A stretch of 45,799 nt of DNA, taken from Candidatus Zhuqueibacterota bacterium. Its GTDB lineage: Bacteria > Zhuqueibacterota > Zhuqueibacteria > Zhuqueibacterales > Geothermadaptataceae. Below, piece after piece: positions 7,995 to 15,705 of this stretch (positions are counted from its first letter, which is position 1; every line of letters begins with the position of its first letter). Location of the stretch: positions 1 to 45,799 of the forward strand of contig JAUZRQ010000049.1 in the NCBI GenBank assembly GCA_030950365.1, written 5' to 3'. Both the position numbers and the translations under genes were made by a program. The notes below the pieces were generated by a model. That model saw nothing but the letters and a program-made list of their open reading frames with translations, was not told the DNA's origin and made no database searches.

Positions 7995-10900
7995 TCAATA
8001 GTTAAAGTAAATGGTCATGAAGAAGGAGCGGGTTTGCGGCTGGTTGAAGTAATCGCTGTCACGCTGATTGGTGGCCTGACGCCGGTTCGACTCGGGGTCA
8101 TAGCCGGTATAGTCGGTCCAGGTGTACAGATTGCGGCCGCTCAAAATCACCCGCACATCACTCAGGCCAAAGTTTCTCAGGAACTGATTCCGGAAGGTGT
8201 ACGAAACGGAAATTTCACGCAACTTCACATAGCTGGCGTCTTCGGTGAACAGCCAGCCATCACCGGAAAAACCGGAAGCAATGCCGCGGAAGAATTTCTC
8301 GTCATACACAATATCCTTGCCCACGCCATTGGTCGCGCCCGGGCCGATGGCCTTTTCGCCATGTTTGAACCAGCGATTGATCGGTCCTACCTGGCCGCGC
8401 ACCTCGGTGTCCTTGTGCGTGCCGTAGGAATACAGCGCGCCTTTGGTGTGGTTCATGATTTCGAATCCCTGCTTGAAATCCAGCAAGGTGGTGATGGTGA
8501 GGTTGCGGAACAGGCGAAATTCATTGCGGATACCGCCCGTCCAATCCGGATTCGGATCGAAACCGGACCACAGCCGGTCGGTGTGCATGATTGGATAGCC
8601 GTCTTCCGCAATGTACACATCGCCTTTTTTCCACTGACCTTTGTATTTCTCGTCGATATCGACGAGCTGGCCGTTCTCTTCGACCTTCAATCCGTAGCCA
8701 AACCGCACCCAGGACTGCAGGCGCATTTCGCCCAGCGGATGACCGGGAGACGCATAGGCCCAGCGCCCCACCTGTTCCCAGATTTCCTTGCTGGGATCCT
8801 TTTTGATATCCTCCGCCGTGATGCCGGCCATTTCCAGCACCATGTTTCGGTTGCGGGCATAGTTGATCGAAATATCCCAGTTGAAATTCCGCGTACGGAT
8901 CGGATTCAGGTCCAGGGTAATTTCCAGACCCTTGTTTTCGATCACTGCCGCGTTGGCCGTCTGTGAAAAGAATCCGGTGGACGGCACCACATTGAGATCG
9001 AACAGCACATCGGTGGATTTGTCATAGTAGTACGTGATGTCCAGGCCGATGCGGTTGTTGTAAAACCCCAGAAACGTGCCGATTTCGAACTCTTTGGTAC
9101 GCTCGGGCTTCACGTTATCGTTGCCGAGGTTGCCGCTGGTGTAATAGCCCTTCAGGCCCTGATAGGTCATGTTCAAAATGCCCGACCAGCCGGTGCTCTT
9201 GACGCCGGAATTGAAACCGGAAATGGTGGTGTACACGCCGGGCTGCACACCGGCTTCGCCATAGGCCACGCGCAGTTTACCGTAATCGATGTACGGCAAT
9301 TTTTTGAACTTGGTGAATTCCCACGCCGCGCTGGCCTTGGGATACCAGTGCCGTTTCTGGCTCTTGCCGAACGTGGACGAGCCTTCGTTCCGGAACGCGC
9401 CAGTCAGGTACAACTGATCGAACAGGTCCACGGTCAACTGGCCGAAGAACGATTCCGTGTGAATGAGATATTCGTACTCGTCCGCACGCAGGTTGGTGGA
9501 AATGGTGTTATCCAGTTGATTGAAGCCCGGGATGCCCATATCGATGCCGGTAACATCGAAGCGCCGGAAGCTGCGGCTGTTCAGGTTGTGGCCGAGCATC
9601 AGGGTGGCGTTGATGTTTTTGTAGTTCTTCAGCAACTTGTCGCCCTGCACCGTCAGCACCAGGTTGCCGTCGAGCTCATGATAGAGGAAATCCACCTTTT
9701 TGATGCGGCCGACGCCGTCTTCGCGCGAGCTGCTGATCGGCACGATTTCGGCGCGTGCGTCGGTCCAATAATCGGAGCCGAGCGTGTAATCCAGCTTCAC
9801 CCAGTCGAGCAGGTTGTATTCCAGCTTCACGTTGCCGTACACGCGGTTCATGGTCGCCGGATTGTCGTGCTCGTATAGAATGAAAAACGGGTTATCGAAC
9901 TTTCGGCTGGCGCGGAGCTCTTTGGCATCGGAATAGCGGTACGAGCGGTGGTAGCCGGTCACCGGGTGCAAATACGGCCAGTTATTGAATTCCGGTGGTG
10001 TCCGCAATGAAGCAATGCCCACGCCGATGGCGTTGTCACCGCGCTGCAGGTAATGGGCCTTGGTGTTGGCGTAGGCCAGGTTGCCGGTCAGTTTGAACTT
10101 GGACGATAGCACCTGACTGGCCTTCAGCCGCGCGGAATATCGCCGGTAATCCGAACCGGCCTTCCAGTGGCCTTTTTCGTACAGATGGCCGAGCGAAATG
10201 TAGAAGGTCGTCAGTTCATTGCCGCCGGAAATGGTGATGTTGTTTTCGTTGGTCCAGCCCATGTCGGTCAGTTCGCGGGCGTGGTCGTAAATCGTGTCGA
10301 TGGGAGCACCGGGATCGTAGTGCGGCGCGCCGGGAACGTTCAGCGGACGGCCCCAGCTTCGCGAGTAGTTCTTGCGGAACTTGCCCTTGGTTCCCTGACC
10401 AAACCAGGTCTGCAGCGGATAGAATTTCGACTGCTTGGTCATGCCGAGCACCTGCTTGTAGCTGATGCGCGTTTTGCCGGGCTTGCCGCTCTTGGTGGTA
10501 ATCAGCACCACGCCGTTGGAAGCACGCGATCCGTAAATGGCCGAAGCCGCAGCCCCTTTCAGGATTTCGATCGATTCGATATCCTCGAGGTTCAAATCGG
10601 CCGCACGGTTTTGCGCTTCGGTACCGCCATTGAAGCCGTTGGTGTAAAGCGTCACATTGCTGATGGGAGTGCCATCAACCACAAACAGCGGTTGGGTCGG
10701 GCGGTCGATGGTCGCCGCGCCACGGATGCGGATATAGGTGTTGGTACCGGCGTCGCCGCTGGTCTTGGTGATCTCGAGATTGGCCACCTTGCCGCTCAGT
10801 GCCGAAACGATATTCGCATCGCCGGCATTGACCACTTCCTCCGCACGTACCTTGGCAATGGTCACGCCGAGCTTTTCCTTGATCTGCGTGCCACCGGCGC

Positions 10901-11255
10901 CCGTCACCACAATGGACTCGAGTTCCAGGACGTCCTGCGTCAACTCGAAATTCTGCTCGATGGTGCCCGGAACCAGCTTAATCTTCACGGTTTTGGATTT
11001 GTAACCAATGAACTGTGCAGTGAGCTCAACCTCCTGCCCCAACGCCATTTCCGGAGGGATCCGGATCAAATAGGAGCCATCGCTGGCGGTTGCCGAGCCA
11101 TAATAAGTGCCTTTCACGATCACATTCGCGCCCACCAGCGGCTCGCCAAGGTCATCCTTGACGACGCCCTTGATCCGTACTCCGGTCTGTGCCAGGACCA
11201 GAGCTGGCAACAACAGCAAGACGAGGCCAATCGCCCAAAACGATTTTTTACTCAT
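7995..11255 (-). CDS. SusC/RagA-family TonB-dependent outer-membrane transporter
   Basis: This is a TonB-dependent import channel paired with the adjacent SusD lipoprotein. GGAGG lies eight bases before the ATG at 11255, so the GTG three codons upstream was rejected. Domains in order are a Sec signal peptide ending LVLAQ, a carboxypeptidase-regulatory-like domain (~25-105, beginning VRIKGVVKDDLGEPLVGANV), a plug domain (~110-260, with VVTGAGGTQIKEKLG, RIRGAATI, FVVDGTPI, SIEILKGAAASAIYGSRASNG), then a beta barrel to the terminal aromatic residue (FMTIYFNY). The length of 1086 aa is typical. A long upstream region (11256-11902) holds two operator-like palindromes, and an RpiR regulator gene lies just beyond. 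Together these suggest regulated uptake, possibly of sugars or amino sugars. Confidence 0.95.
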   Translation of the reverse strand: MSKKSFWAIGLVLLLLPALVLAQTGVRIKGVVKDDLGEPLVGANVIVKGTYYGSATASDGSYLIRIPPEMALGQEVELTAQFIGYKSKTVKIKLVPGTIEQNFELTQDVLELESIVVTGAGGTQIKEKLGVTIAKVRAEEVVNAGDANIVSALSGKVANLEITKTSGDAGTNTYIRIRGAATIDRPTQPLFVVDGTPISNVTLYTNGFNGGTEAQNRAADLNLEDIESIEILKGAAASAIYGSRASNGVVLITTKSGKPGKTRISYKQVLGMTKQSKFYPLQTWFGQGTKGKFRKNYSRSWGRPLNVPGAPHYDPGAPIDTIYDHARELTDMGWTNENNITISGGNELTTFYISLGHLYEKGHWKAGSDYRRYSARLKASQVLSSKFKLTGNLAYANTKAHYLQRGDNAIGVGIASLRTPPEFNNWPYLHPVTGYHRSYRYSDAKELRASRKFDNPFFILYEHDNPATMNRVYGNVKLEYNLLDWVKLDYTLGSDYWTDARAEIVPISSSREDGVGRIKKVDFLYHELDGNLVLTVQGDKLLKNYKNINATLMLGHNLNSRSFRRFDVTGIDMGIPGFNQLDNTISTNLRADEYEYLIHTESFFGQLTVDLFDQLYLTGAFRNEGSSTFGKSQKRHWYPKASAAWEFTKFKKLPYIDYGKLRVAYGEAGVQPGVYTTISGFNSGVKSTGWSGILNMTYQGLKGYYTSGNLGNDNVKPERTKEFEIGTFLGFYNNRIGLDITYYYDKSTDVLFDLNVVPSTGFFSQTANAAVIENKGLEITLDLNPIRTRNFNWDISINYARNRNMVLEMAGITAEDIKKDPSKEIWEQVGRWAYASPGHPLGEMRLQSWVRFGYGLKVEENGQLVDIDEKYKGQWKKGDVYIAEDGYPIMHTDRLWSGFDPNPDWTGGIRNEFRLFRNLTITTLLDFKQGFEIMNHTKGALYSYGTHKDTEVRGQVGPINRWFKHGEKAIGPGATNGVGKDIVYDEKFFRGIASGFSGDGWLFTEDASYVKLREISVSYTFRNQFLRNFGLSDVRVILSGRNLYTWTDYTGYDPESNRRQATNQRDSDYFNQPQTRSFFMTIYFNY

Positions 11256-11828
11256 TAGCGCCACCTCCAGGATTTTGAGACGGGTTCACCTCAAACATGG
11301 TCCAAGACAGGATTCGCTGTACTCTCACCTCCTTCCTGTGCTTTTTTCACCCCTGTTCATCGCAATACTGACTTGTTGCGCATGCAAAATCCCCCCTGCC
11401 AAAAGTTGCCTCCCTCTCTGATTTTCCATCCGCATCCGCGATTTCAAGAGGAAATTTTCCTTCCCAGAGGAGGAAACCGGCGGGTAGGTCCAATTTCTCT
11501 CATGCTGGAAAGGCTTTCTCCATCCTGAAGGGCGTTCGCAGAATGCATCTACCTGTTCGGCGGGACAGAAAAACGGTATCAAAATTCAAATCCCATAGAG
11601 CCCCGTCAACAGTTCACGCAGAGACACTCCTCCCGCACAGAAAATCAAAAATCCAGCCGTCCTGCTTAATTATGCAAAACCCTTGCTTTTGCGAGTCGCT
11701 ATTCAACCATAAGCTGGATTTTGCTATTCTGGCTTCCGGATCATTCGCGATGGCTTACAGCAACGATCTTTGAGTGGGTTGATTTGTTTGAAGGACGACT
11801 TGCAATTGTGACGATTCAGCAATACTCG

Positions 11829-11845
11829 TGAAACAAAATGTTTCC
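11829..11845. promoter_or_regulatory. Candidate operator palindrome 1
   Basis: The perfect palindrome is GAAACA-AAA-TGTTTC at 11830-11844, flanked by T. It lies just downstream of the RpiR-type regulator stop and far upstream of susC. A second, related site follows 16 bases away. The shape (short A/T-rich arms with a 2-3 nt centre) suits a dimeric HTH repressor. Binding is not shown. Confidence 0.35.
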
Positions 11846-11860
11846 AAAGCAGGTCATCAT

Positions 11861-11876
11861 CAAACATTTGTTTCAA
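11861..11876. promoter_or_regulatory. Candidate operator palindrome 2
   Basis: AAACA-TT-TGTTT lies at 11862-11873 with flanking C and C, and shares the AAACA/TGTTT arms with the site at 11830-11844. Paired sites suggest cooperative binding. The RpiR-type protein encoded next door is the natural candidate. Confidence 0.35.
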
Positions 11877-11902
11877 AATAGTGCTAAAAAAAAGAACGCT
11901 TG

Positions 11903-12787
11903 TCAAGAAAATTTTGACAATTTGTTATTTTTTTGCGCAGAATGTTCCCGGCGGACATATTCAATTTTCTCAATAGTTTGCAGGGTTTTGTCCTTCATCT
12001 CGTGCCCGATTTGCCCGATCAGGGCATACAGCAGCGCCATCACCGATACCATGGAATTGGAGATGGTCAGGCTATCCACCACCACCTGCAACACCACTTC
12101 GCTATAGGGTACAATCTTGCTGGTAGCCTTATCGGTAAAGGCGATCACCGGCATGCCCCGTTCGCTGGCAAAGCTGGCCGCTTCGATGGTCTCGGATGAG
12201 TACGGCAAAAACGCGAACGCCACGATCACATCGTTAGGCGACAGGTTCACCAACTGCTCGGCGAAGGTGTAGCCGCCCACGCGCATGGCCGTGGCGCGGA
12301 TGGACACCCGGTTGAGCAGGTAAGCCGCGATATCCGCCATGTAATAGGATATCCCCAGGCCGATGGTGTACACCTGGCCGGCATTCTCCAGCAGCGTAAC
12401 TGCCTTTTTGAACTGGTCTTTATCGACCAGGCACAGCGTCGCCTGCAGGTTGCTGGCGGATTCCTCGAAAATCAATTGCAGGTAATCGGTGTCCGGTATG
12501 GGACCGGAATAGAGGGATTTGAAACGACGGAGCGGGTCAAGTTCGGAGCGGATGGTGGCGAGAAATTCGGTTTTCATTTCCAGAAAGCCGTTGTAGCCCA
12601 GGGCCTGCGCCAGCCGCACGATAGTGGACTTGCTGACGTTCAGCTCCTGCTCCAGCTCGCGCACCGAACTGAGGGCAAACTTTTGCGGATTTTCCACGAT
12701 GAAGTTGGCAATGAGCTTCTGCGAGTCGGTCAGGTTGGCTATGCGCGAACGGATACGCTGTTTGAGCGCTTTTATCTTCTTTTCCAT
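11903..12787 (-). CDS. RpiR/MurR-family transcriptional regulator (HTH + SIS)
   Basis: This is a sugar-phosphate-responsive regulator. The start at 12787 is supported by AAGGAGA about seven bases upstream, although the frame stays open to 12883. The N-terminal domain (residues ~1-77) has the RpiR winged-helix pattern, with LTDSQKLIANFIVENP followed by the recognition region LNVSKSTIVRLAQALGYNGF. The C-terminal SIS domain (~115-265) shows YTIGLGISYYMADIAAYLL and an NDVIVAFAFLPYSSETIEAA segment, the usual phosphosugar-binding loop. It lies upstream of susC/susD in the same direction, separated by 650 bases that contain two palindromes, so it probably controls that uptake pair. The effector is not identifiable from sequence. 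Confidence 0.92.
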   Translation of the reverse strand: MEKKIKALKQRIRSRIANLTDSQKLIANFIVENPQKFALSSVRELEQELNVSKSTIVRLAQALGYNGFLEMKTEFLATIRSELDPLRRFKSLYSGPIPDTDYLQLIFEESASNLQATLCLVDKDQFKKAVTLLENAGQVYTIGLGISYYMADIAAYLLNRVSIRATAMRVGGYTFAEQLVNLSPNDVIVAFAFLPYSSETIEAASFASERGMPVIAFTDKATSKIVPYSEVVLQVVVDSLTISNSMVSVMALLYALIGQIGHEMKDKTLQTIEKIEYVRREHSAQKNNKLSKFS

Positions 12788-12942
12788 AAAGTGTCTCCTT
12801 ATCCGGTCAATATGGATGGAAAATATTGAATCGAGCGCGAGAATGCAATAAAATCTTGCAAAATCAAAACCCTTTTTGCCCACCGCCCGGCTGGCGTTTT
12901 GTAAAAATCCTTTTGCAATCCATTGACGATTGGGTTAAATTT

Positions 12943-12957
12943 TGGCACCATTTCAGC
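12943..12957 (+). promoter_or_regulatory. Weak candidate sigma-54 promoter
   Basis: TTGGCAC (-24 half) is followed at exact GG-N10-GC spacing by CAGC rather than TTGC. It is about 125 bases before the start at 13083. The -24 half is perfect and the -12 half poor, so this is only a candidate. Confidence 0.25.
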
Positions 12958-13082
12958 GAGGCGTTTGGCAAATTAAACCGTATCCTTTCAGTCACTCGAA
13001 AAAGAAGCGATGATTCAGGGAATGGCAAAAATCCAAAATTGCAGGTGTGGCTGAATTGTTGTATTAAACTTGAGATGAAATC

Positions 13083-13724
13083 ATGCGACGCATGAATCTG
13101 CTCAAAACGCTGCTGTGCCCGGTTCTCATCCTGACGTTTTGCGTTACCTATGTTTTTCCGCAACCCGCCTCGACCGATTCATCCGGGCGCCGTATGGTCT
13201 TTCTTGGCCTGCTCAGCAAAAACCTGCCTGAAAGCGTCCACAACGACATTCGAAGCCGGTTTCTGCAAATGTTCCGTGGCAACCGGTCGCTGGACGTCGT
13301 GGAAACCGCCGAGCTGGCAGGTGAACCGCTGTTTGGCCAGGTGAACCAGATTCTTGCCGATATGAACCTGCCGGAGCTTCGCCGGCTGGCCCTGAAAAAC
13401 GACATCGATCATTTGTTCTGGGCGCGGCTCGAAGGCAACCAGAAGCGAAGCCTGCACATCCATGGAACCATGTACCGCTACGACGCGCTTACCGAAAAGC
13501 TGCATCAGTACAATTTTCAAACCAGCTACGAGCGCATTGGTAATGAGCTGGTGGCCTTCAAATCGAAATACGTCGATCCGGTCACGAAAACCAAATCGGA
13601 CCTGAATTTAAGGTCGGCGCTGGCCATTGCCGGACTGCTGCTCGTTAGCATCCTGGTGTTTGGTAGCAACAAGGCCGGCAGCAGCGGAGCGAAAAAAGAA
13701 CCGTCCGGTTCGACCGATGAATAA
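13083..13724 (+). CDS. Exported protein of unknown function with C-terminal membrane segment
   Basis: I do not recognise the family. The ~213-aa product begins with a signal peptide (MRRMNLLKTLL, hydrophobic run, cleavage near VFPQP). It has a periplasmic middle part with alternating strands and helices (VFLGLLSKNLPESVHNDIRS, then a helix to MFRGNRSLDVVETAEL), and a single hydrophobic segment near residues 180-197 (ALAIAGLLLVSILVFG) followed by a short charged tail. The middle is loosely reminiscent of periplasmic proteins that begin with a CsgG-like alpha/beta fold, but this is not firm. The start is ATG 13083 or the ATG three codons later; only a weak TGAGAT precedes it. It is divergent from the RpiR gene. 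A MITE-like element follows immediately. Confidence 0.65.
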   Translation: MRRMNLLKTLLCPVLILTFCVTYVFPQPASTDSSGRRMVFLGLLSKNLPESVHNDIRSRFLQMFRGNRSLDVVETAELAGEPLFGQVNQILADMNLPELRRLALKNDIDHLFWARLEGNQKRSLHIHGTMYRYDALTEKLHQYNFQTSYERIGNELVAFKSKYVDPVTKTKSDLNLRSALAIAGLLLVSILVFGSNKAGSSGAKKEPSGSTDE

Positions 13725-13731
13725 AAATCGT

Positions 13732-13921
13732 GTAACTGTTCAATCTCAGTCTCCTATCCGTCATCGCGAGGATCCGCCAGCTGGCAGAGACGACGCGATC
13801 TCATAGCTATATTTACAAAGAGATCACCGTCCGCCAGCAGTCGGACAGGCGCACCCGCCTTACGGCGGCTGCTCGCGATAACGGACAAGATTTCATCAAA
13901 TGGGAATAACTGAATAGTTAC
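13732..13921. mobile_element. MITE-like element, copy 1 (about 190 bp)
   Basis: The outer inverted repeats are GTAACTGTTCA (13732-13742) and TGAATAGTTAC (13911-13921), 10 of 11 matching. Nested inside are TCCGTCATCGCGAG (13757-13770) against CTCGCGATAACGGA (13872-13885), 13 of 14 matching. GATCTC (13797-13802) pairs with GAGATC (13820-13825). A near-perfect palindrome TCCGCCAGCTGGCAGA lies at 13773-13788. No coding capacity. A related element is at 36316-36520 and a short remnant at 42776-42839. It resembles non-autonomous transposable elements; no matching transposase is in the window. Confidence 0.7.
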
Positions 13922-13950
13922 AAAATCGTTTTCATCATAGAGGAAAAAGC

Positions 13951-14619
13951 ATGCACTTGCGGAATTTCATTTTCAGCGGCCTGTTGTTTGTCCTGTTGCT
14001 TGTAGGTTCTGCCTGTCGCAACAGCGCGGAAAGCGACCGGCAGAACGAGCCGTTTTTGCAAATCACCAATGGCCGCTTCGATGTGCAGGCGGTCATTCTG
14101 TACAACGACACGTCCTATACCGGCATGCCCATGGGCTCGGGTACCATCGCTTTCGATTACGACGGCGATTTGAAAGGCAGTTTTTCGGCATCCGGCGCGC
14201 TGTTTGTGGCGCAGAAGGATAGCCAGGGTGTGGCAGCCATCATCGCCAAATTGTTCAACATTGATTTTGAAGTGTACCGCGAAGGCCTGAGCCTGGTGGG
14301 CTTCCGGCCGCGCGGCGACGGCACGGCGGATATTTTCGTGCTGGGCACCAAGGTCGGAGTCTCGCTGGATTCCGTCCAGACCGGGTACAGTTATGGCATC
14401 GGGCCCCTACAGCCATTCAATGGCCTATTCCTGCTCGGACTGGATATCGACGAATTCTGGGCGGGCGAGAAAAATTTCATCGATATTGCGGAAAATGCGT
14501 TTGTGCTCACCGCCGGCATTATCACCATCGACGCCCGCGACAGTTCGGCGGTTTCCGGCACGTTCGCCGGCACGACCGACATCAACCGCACGCCGAAGGT
14601 CAGCATGCGCAGTCAATAG
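13951..14619 (+). CDS. Hypothetical lipoprotein, probably beta-rich
   Basis: The family is not recognised. The start is well set by AGAGGA seven bases before the ATG. A clear lipoprotein signal (MHLRNFIF, hydrophobic run, lipobox VGSAC) gives a mature protein of about 200 residues after Cys22. The mature part has alternating hydrophobic/polar residues and many Gly-Ser turns (MGSGTIAFDYDGDLKGSFSA, then SSAVSGTFAGTTD at the end), as in small all-beta lipoproteins. No catalytic motif is seen. It is separated from the exported protein upstream by the MITE-like element. A strong hairpin lies ten bases after its stop. Confidence 0.75.
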   Translation: MHLRNFIFSGLLFVLLLVGSACRNSAESDRQNEPFLQITNGRFDVQAVILYNDTSYTGMPMGSGTIAFDYDGDLKGSFSASGALFVAQKDSQGVAAIIAKLFNIDFEVYREGLSLVGFRPRGDGTADIFVLGTKVGVSLDSVQTGYSYGIGPLQPFNGLFLLGLDIDEFWAGEKNFIDIAENAFVLTAGIITIDARDSSAVSGTFAGTTDINRTPKVSMRSQ

Positions 14620-14628
14620 CTTAGTGCC

Positions 14629-14661
14629 AGATACCTGGCACCTTGTAGGTGCCAGGTATCT
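14629..14661. terminator. Strong hairpin between convergent genes
   Basis: This is a perfect 14-bp stem (14629-14642 with 14648-14661, loop TTGTA) between the lipoprotein stop and the stop of the minus-strand methyltransferase gene. No T-tract follows on either strand. It may act as a bidirectional stop or transcript-end stabiliser, or be a dispersed palindrome of the TGCCAGGT family. Confidence 0.5.
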
Positions 14662-14679
14662 CCACCGGCAGCCTATGAC

Positions 14680-15375
14680 TCACATCACAAACGGAATAAA
14701 CCGCTTTGTGCGCCGTGCATATTCCGCATACGCCTGGCCGAACTCCTTCGCCACCTGTGATTCTTCATGCTTCGCCAGCCATACGTAAAACACCACCAGA
14801 ATCGGCCACAGACTCAGCGTCAACAGAGTGGGCCAGTGCACCAGCCAACCAAACGTGAATAGAAACATGCCGGTATATTGCGGATGGCGCATCCAGCGGT
14901 AAACGCCGTCGGTCACAAGCCCTTCGAAACGGTGAATCTTGCGCCAGCCGGCGGCAATCAGCACCACCCCCGCCAGGCTGAGCAGCGTGCCCACAATGGC
15001 CGGCCAGTGGCCGAGGGCCTGGAAATACCCCGAGACCAGGCTCGGCACATCCACCAGCGGCGAAAGCAAAAACAGCACCAGTGGCACGCCGAACATCTCG
15101 GTCATCAGCGCGATGATGAAGGCGATGAACACGCCTTTGGTTTTCCACACGTGTTTGGTGGGCCAGCGAAACGGAAACAGCGCCAGGAAGCCCAGCACTA
15201 CCAGCACGTTAAACAAAATCAGGCCGTTCCGGCCAAAGGTTTCGCGCAACCAACTGATGGTGATCGGCGGGCCGTGGTGCGGTAGCAGCTCCACGCTGTA
15301 CATCGCGACAAAAAACACGATGGATAGCCAGCCCACAACGCTTTTCCAGCTTATGGAACGGTTTTCCGTGGCCAT
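14680..15375 (-). CDS. Isoprenylcysteine/phospholipid methyltransferase-family membrane protein
   Basis: This is an integral membrane methyltransferase-like protein of the ICMT/PEMT superfamily, which uses S-adenosylmethionine to methylate lipids or other hydrophobic substrates in the membrane. It has 231 aa with about six hydrophobic segments. The diagnostic C-terminal half shows GVYRWMRHPQYTGMFLFTFG (residues ~158-177), then a Trp-rich turn, then HEESQVAKEFGQAYAEYARR, the cofactor-binding signature of the family. AAGGAGG just upstream of the ATG fixes the start. It is divergent from nadB. The exact substrate cannot be deduced; the bacterial members are mostly uncharacterised. Confidence 0.85.
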   Translation of the reverse strand: MATENRSISWKSVVGWLSIVFFVAMYSVELLPHHGPPITISWLRETFGRNGLILFNVLVVLGFLALFPFRWPTKHVWKTKGVFIAFIIALMTEMFGVPLVLFLLSPLVDVPSLVSGYFQALGHWPAIVGTLLSLAGVVLIAAGWRKIHRFEGLVTDGVYRWMRHPQYTGMFLFTFGWLVHWPTLLTLSLWPILVVFYVWLAKHEESQVAKEFGQAYAEYARRTKRFIPFVM

Positions 15376-15705
15376 ACTCCCTCCTTGTGTTTGATTTCAC
15401 AACGCTTCATGCCGGGGCAGGAAGGTTCTCCGCGTGCTCGGTGTTATGGTTTTGGGCGATCGCCGCGCTAAAGACGCCAGCAATCAACCATAGTCTATTT
15501 AACCAGACGCAAAACTCCAAACAAAATCCAGCGAACCGATGCGCTGCTGCGGCTGAGGTATCCAAATTATTCTTGCTTACAATGCCGGAATTCGGTACAT
15601 TTTATATTCATTTCGGAAGACCGGATTGACAGCTCCGGAAAGATGGTGAATTAATGTAGCGTGCAAGCCTTTCATTGCCAAACCCGCTTATTATTATAGA
15701 TCCGC
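15376..15705. other. Divergent promoter region upstream of nadB
   Basis: These 330 bases lie between the divergent methyltransferase and nadB genes. A TTGACA hexamer at 15626-15631 followed ~19 bases later by TTAATG is the best promoter-like pair for nadB, but it is weak. No gene or clear repeat seen. Confidence 0.3.

Larger units (their letters stand above)
11256..11902. other. Intergenic region between rpiR-type regulator and susC
   Basis: This is 647 bases with no credible gene. An 85-aa frame at 11325-11582 (minus) has no signal, motif or ribosome site. The stretch must contain the susC promoter on the minus strand. Two related palindromes at 11829-11845 and 11861-11876 are the only clear structures. 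Confidence 0.6.

Noticed and set aside
10167-11258. 363-aa open frame opposite the SusC plug domain
   Set aside because: Antisense shadow of a conserved outer-membrane transporter.
11325-11582. 85-aa open frame in the susC upstream region
   Set aside because: No ribosome site, motif or signal; composition does not look coding.
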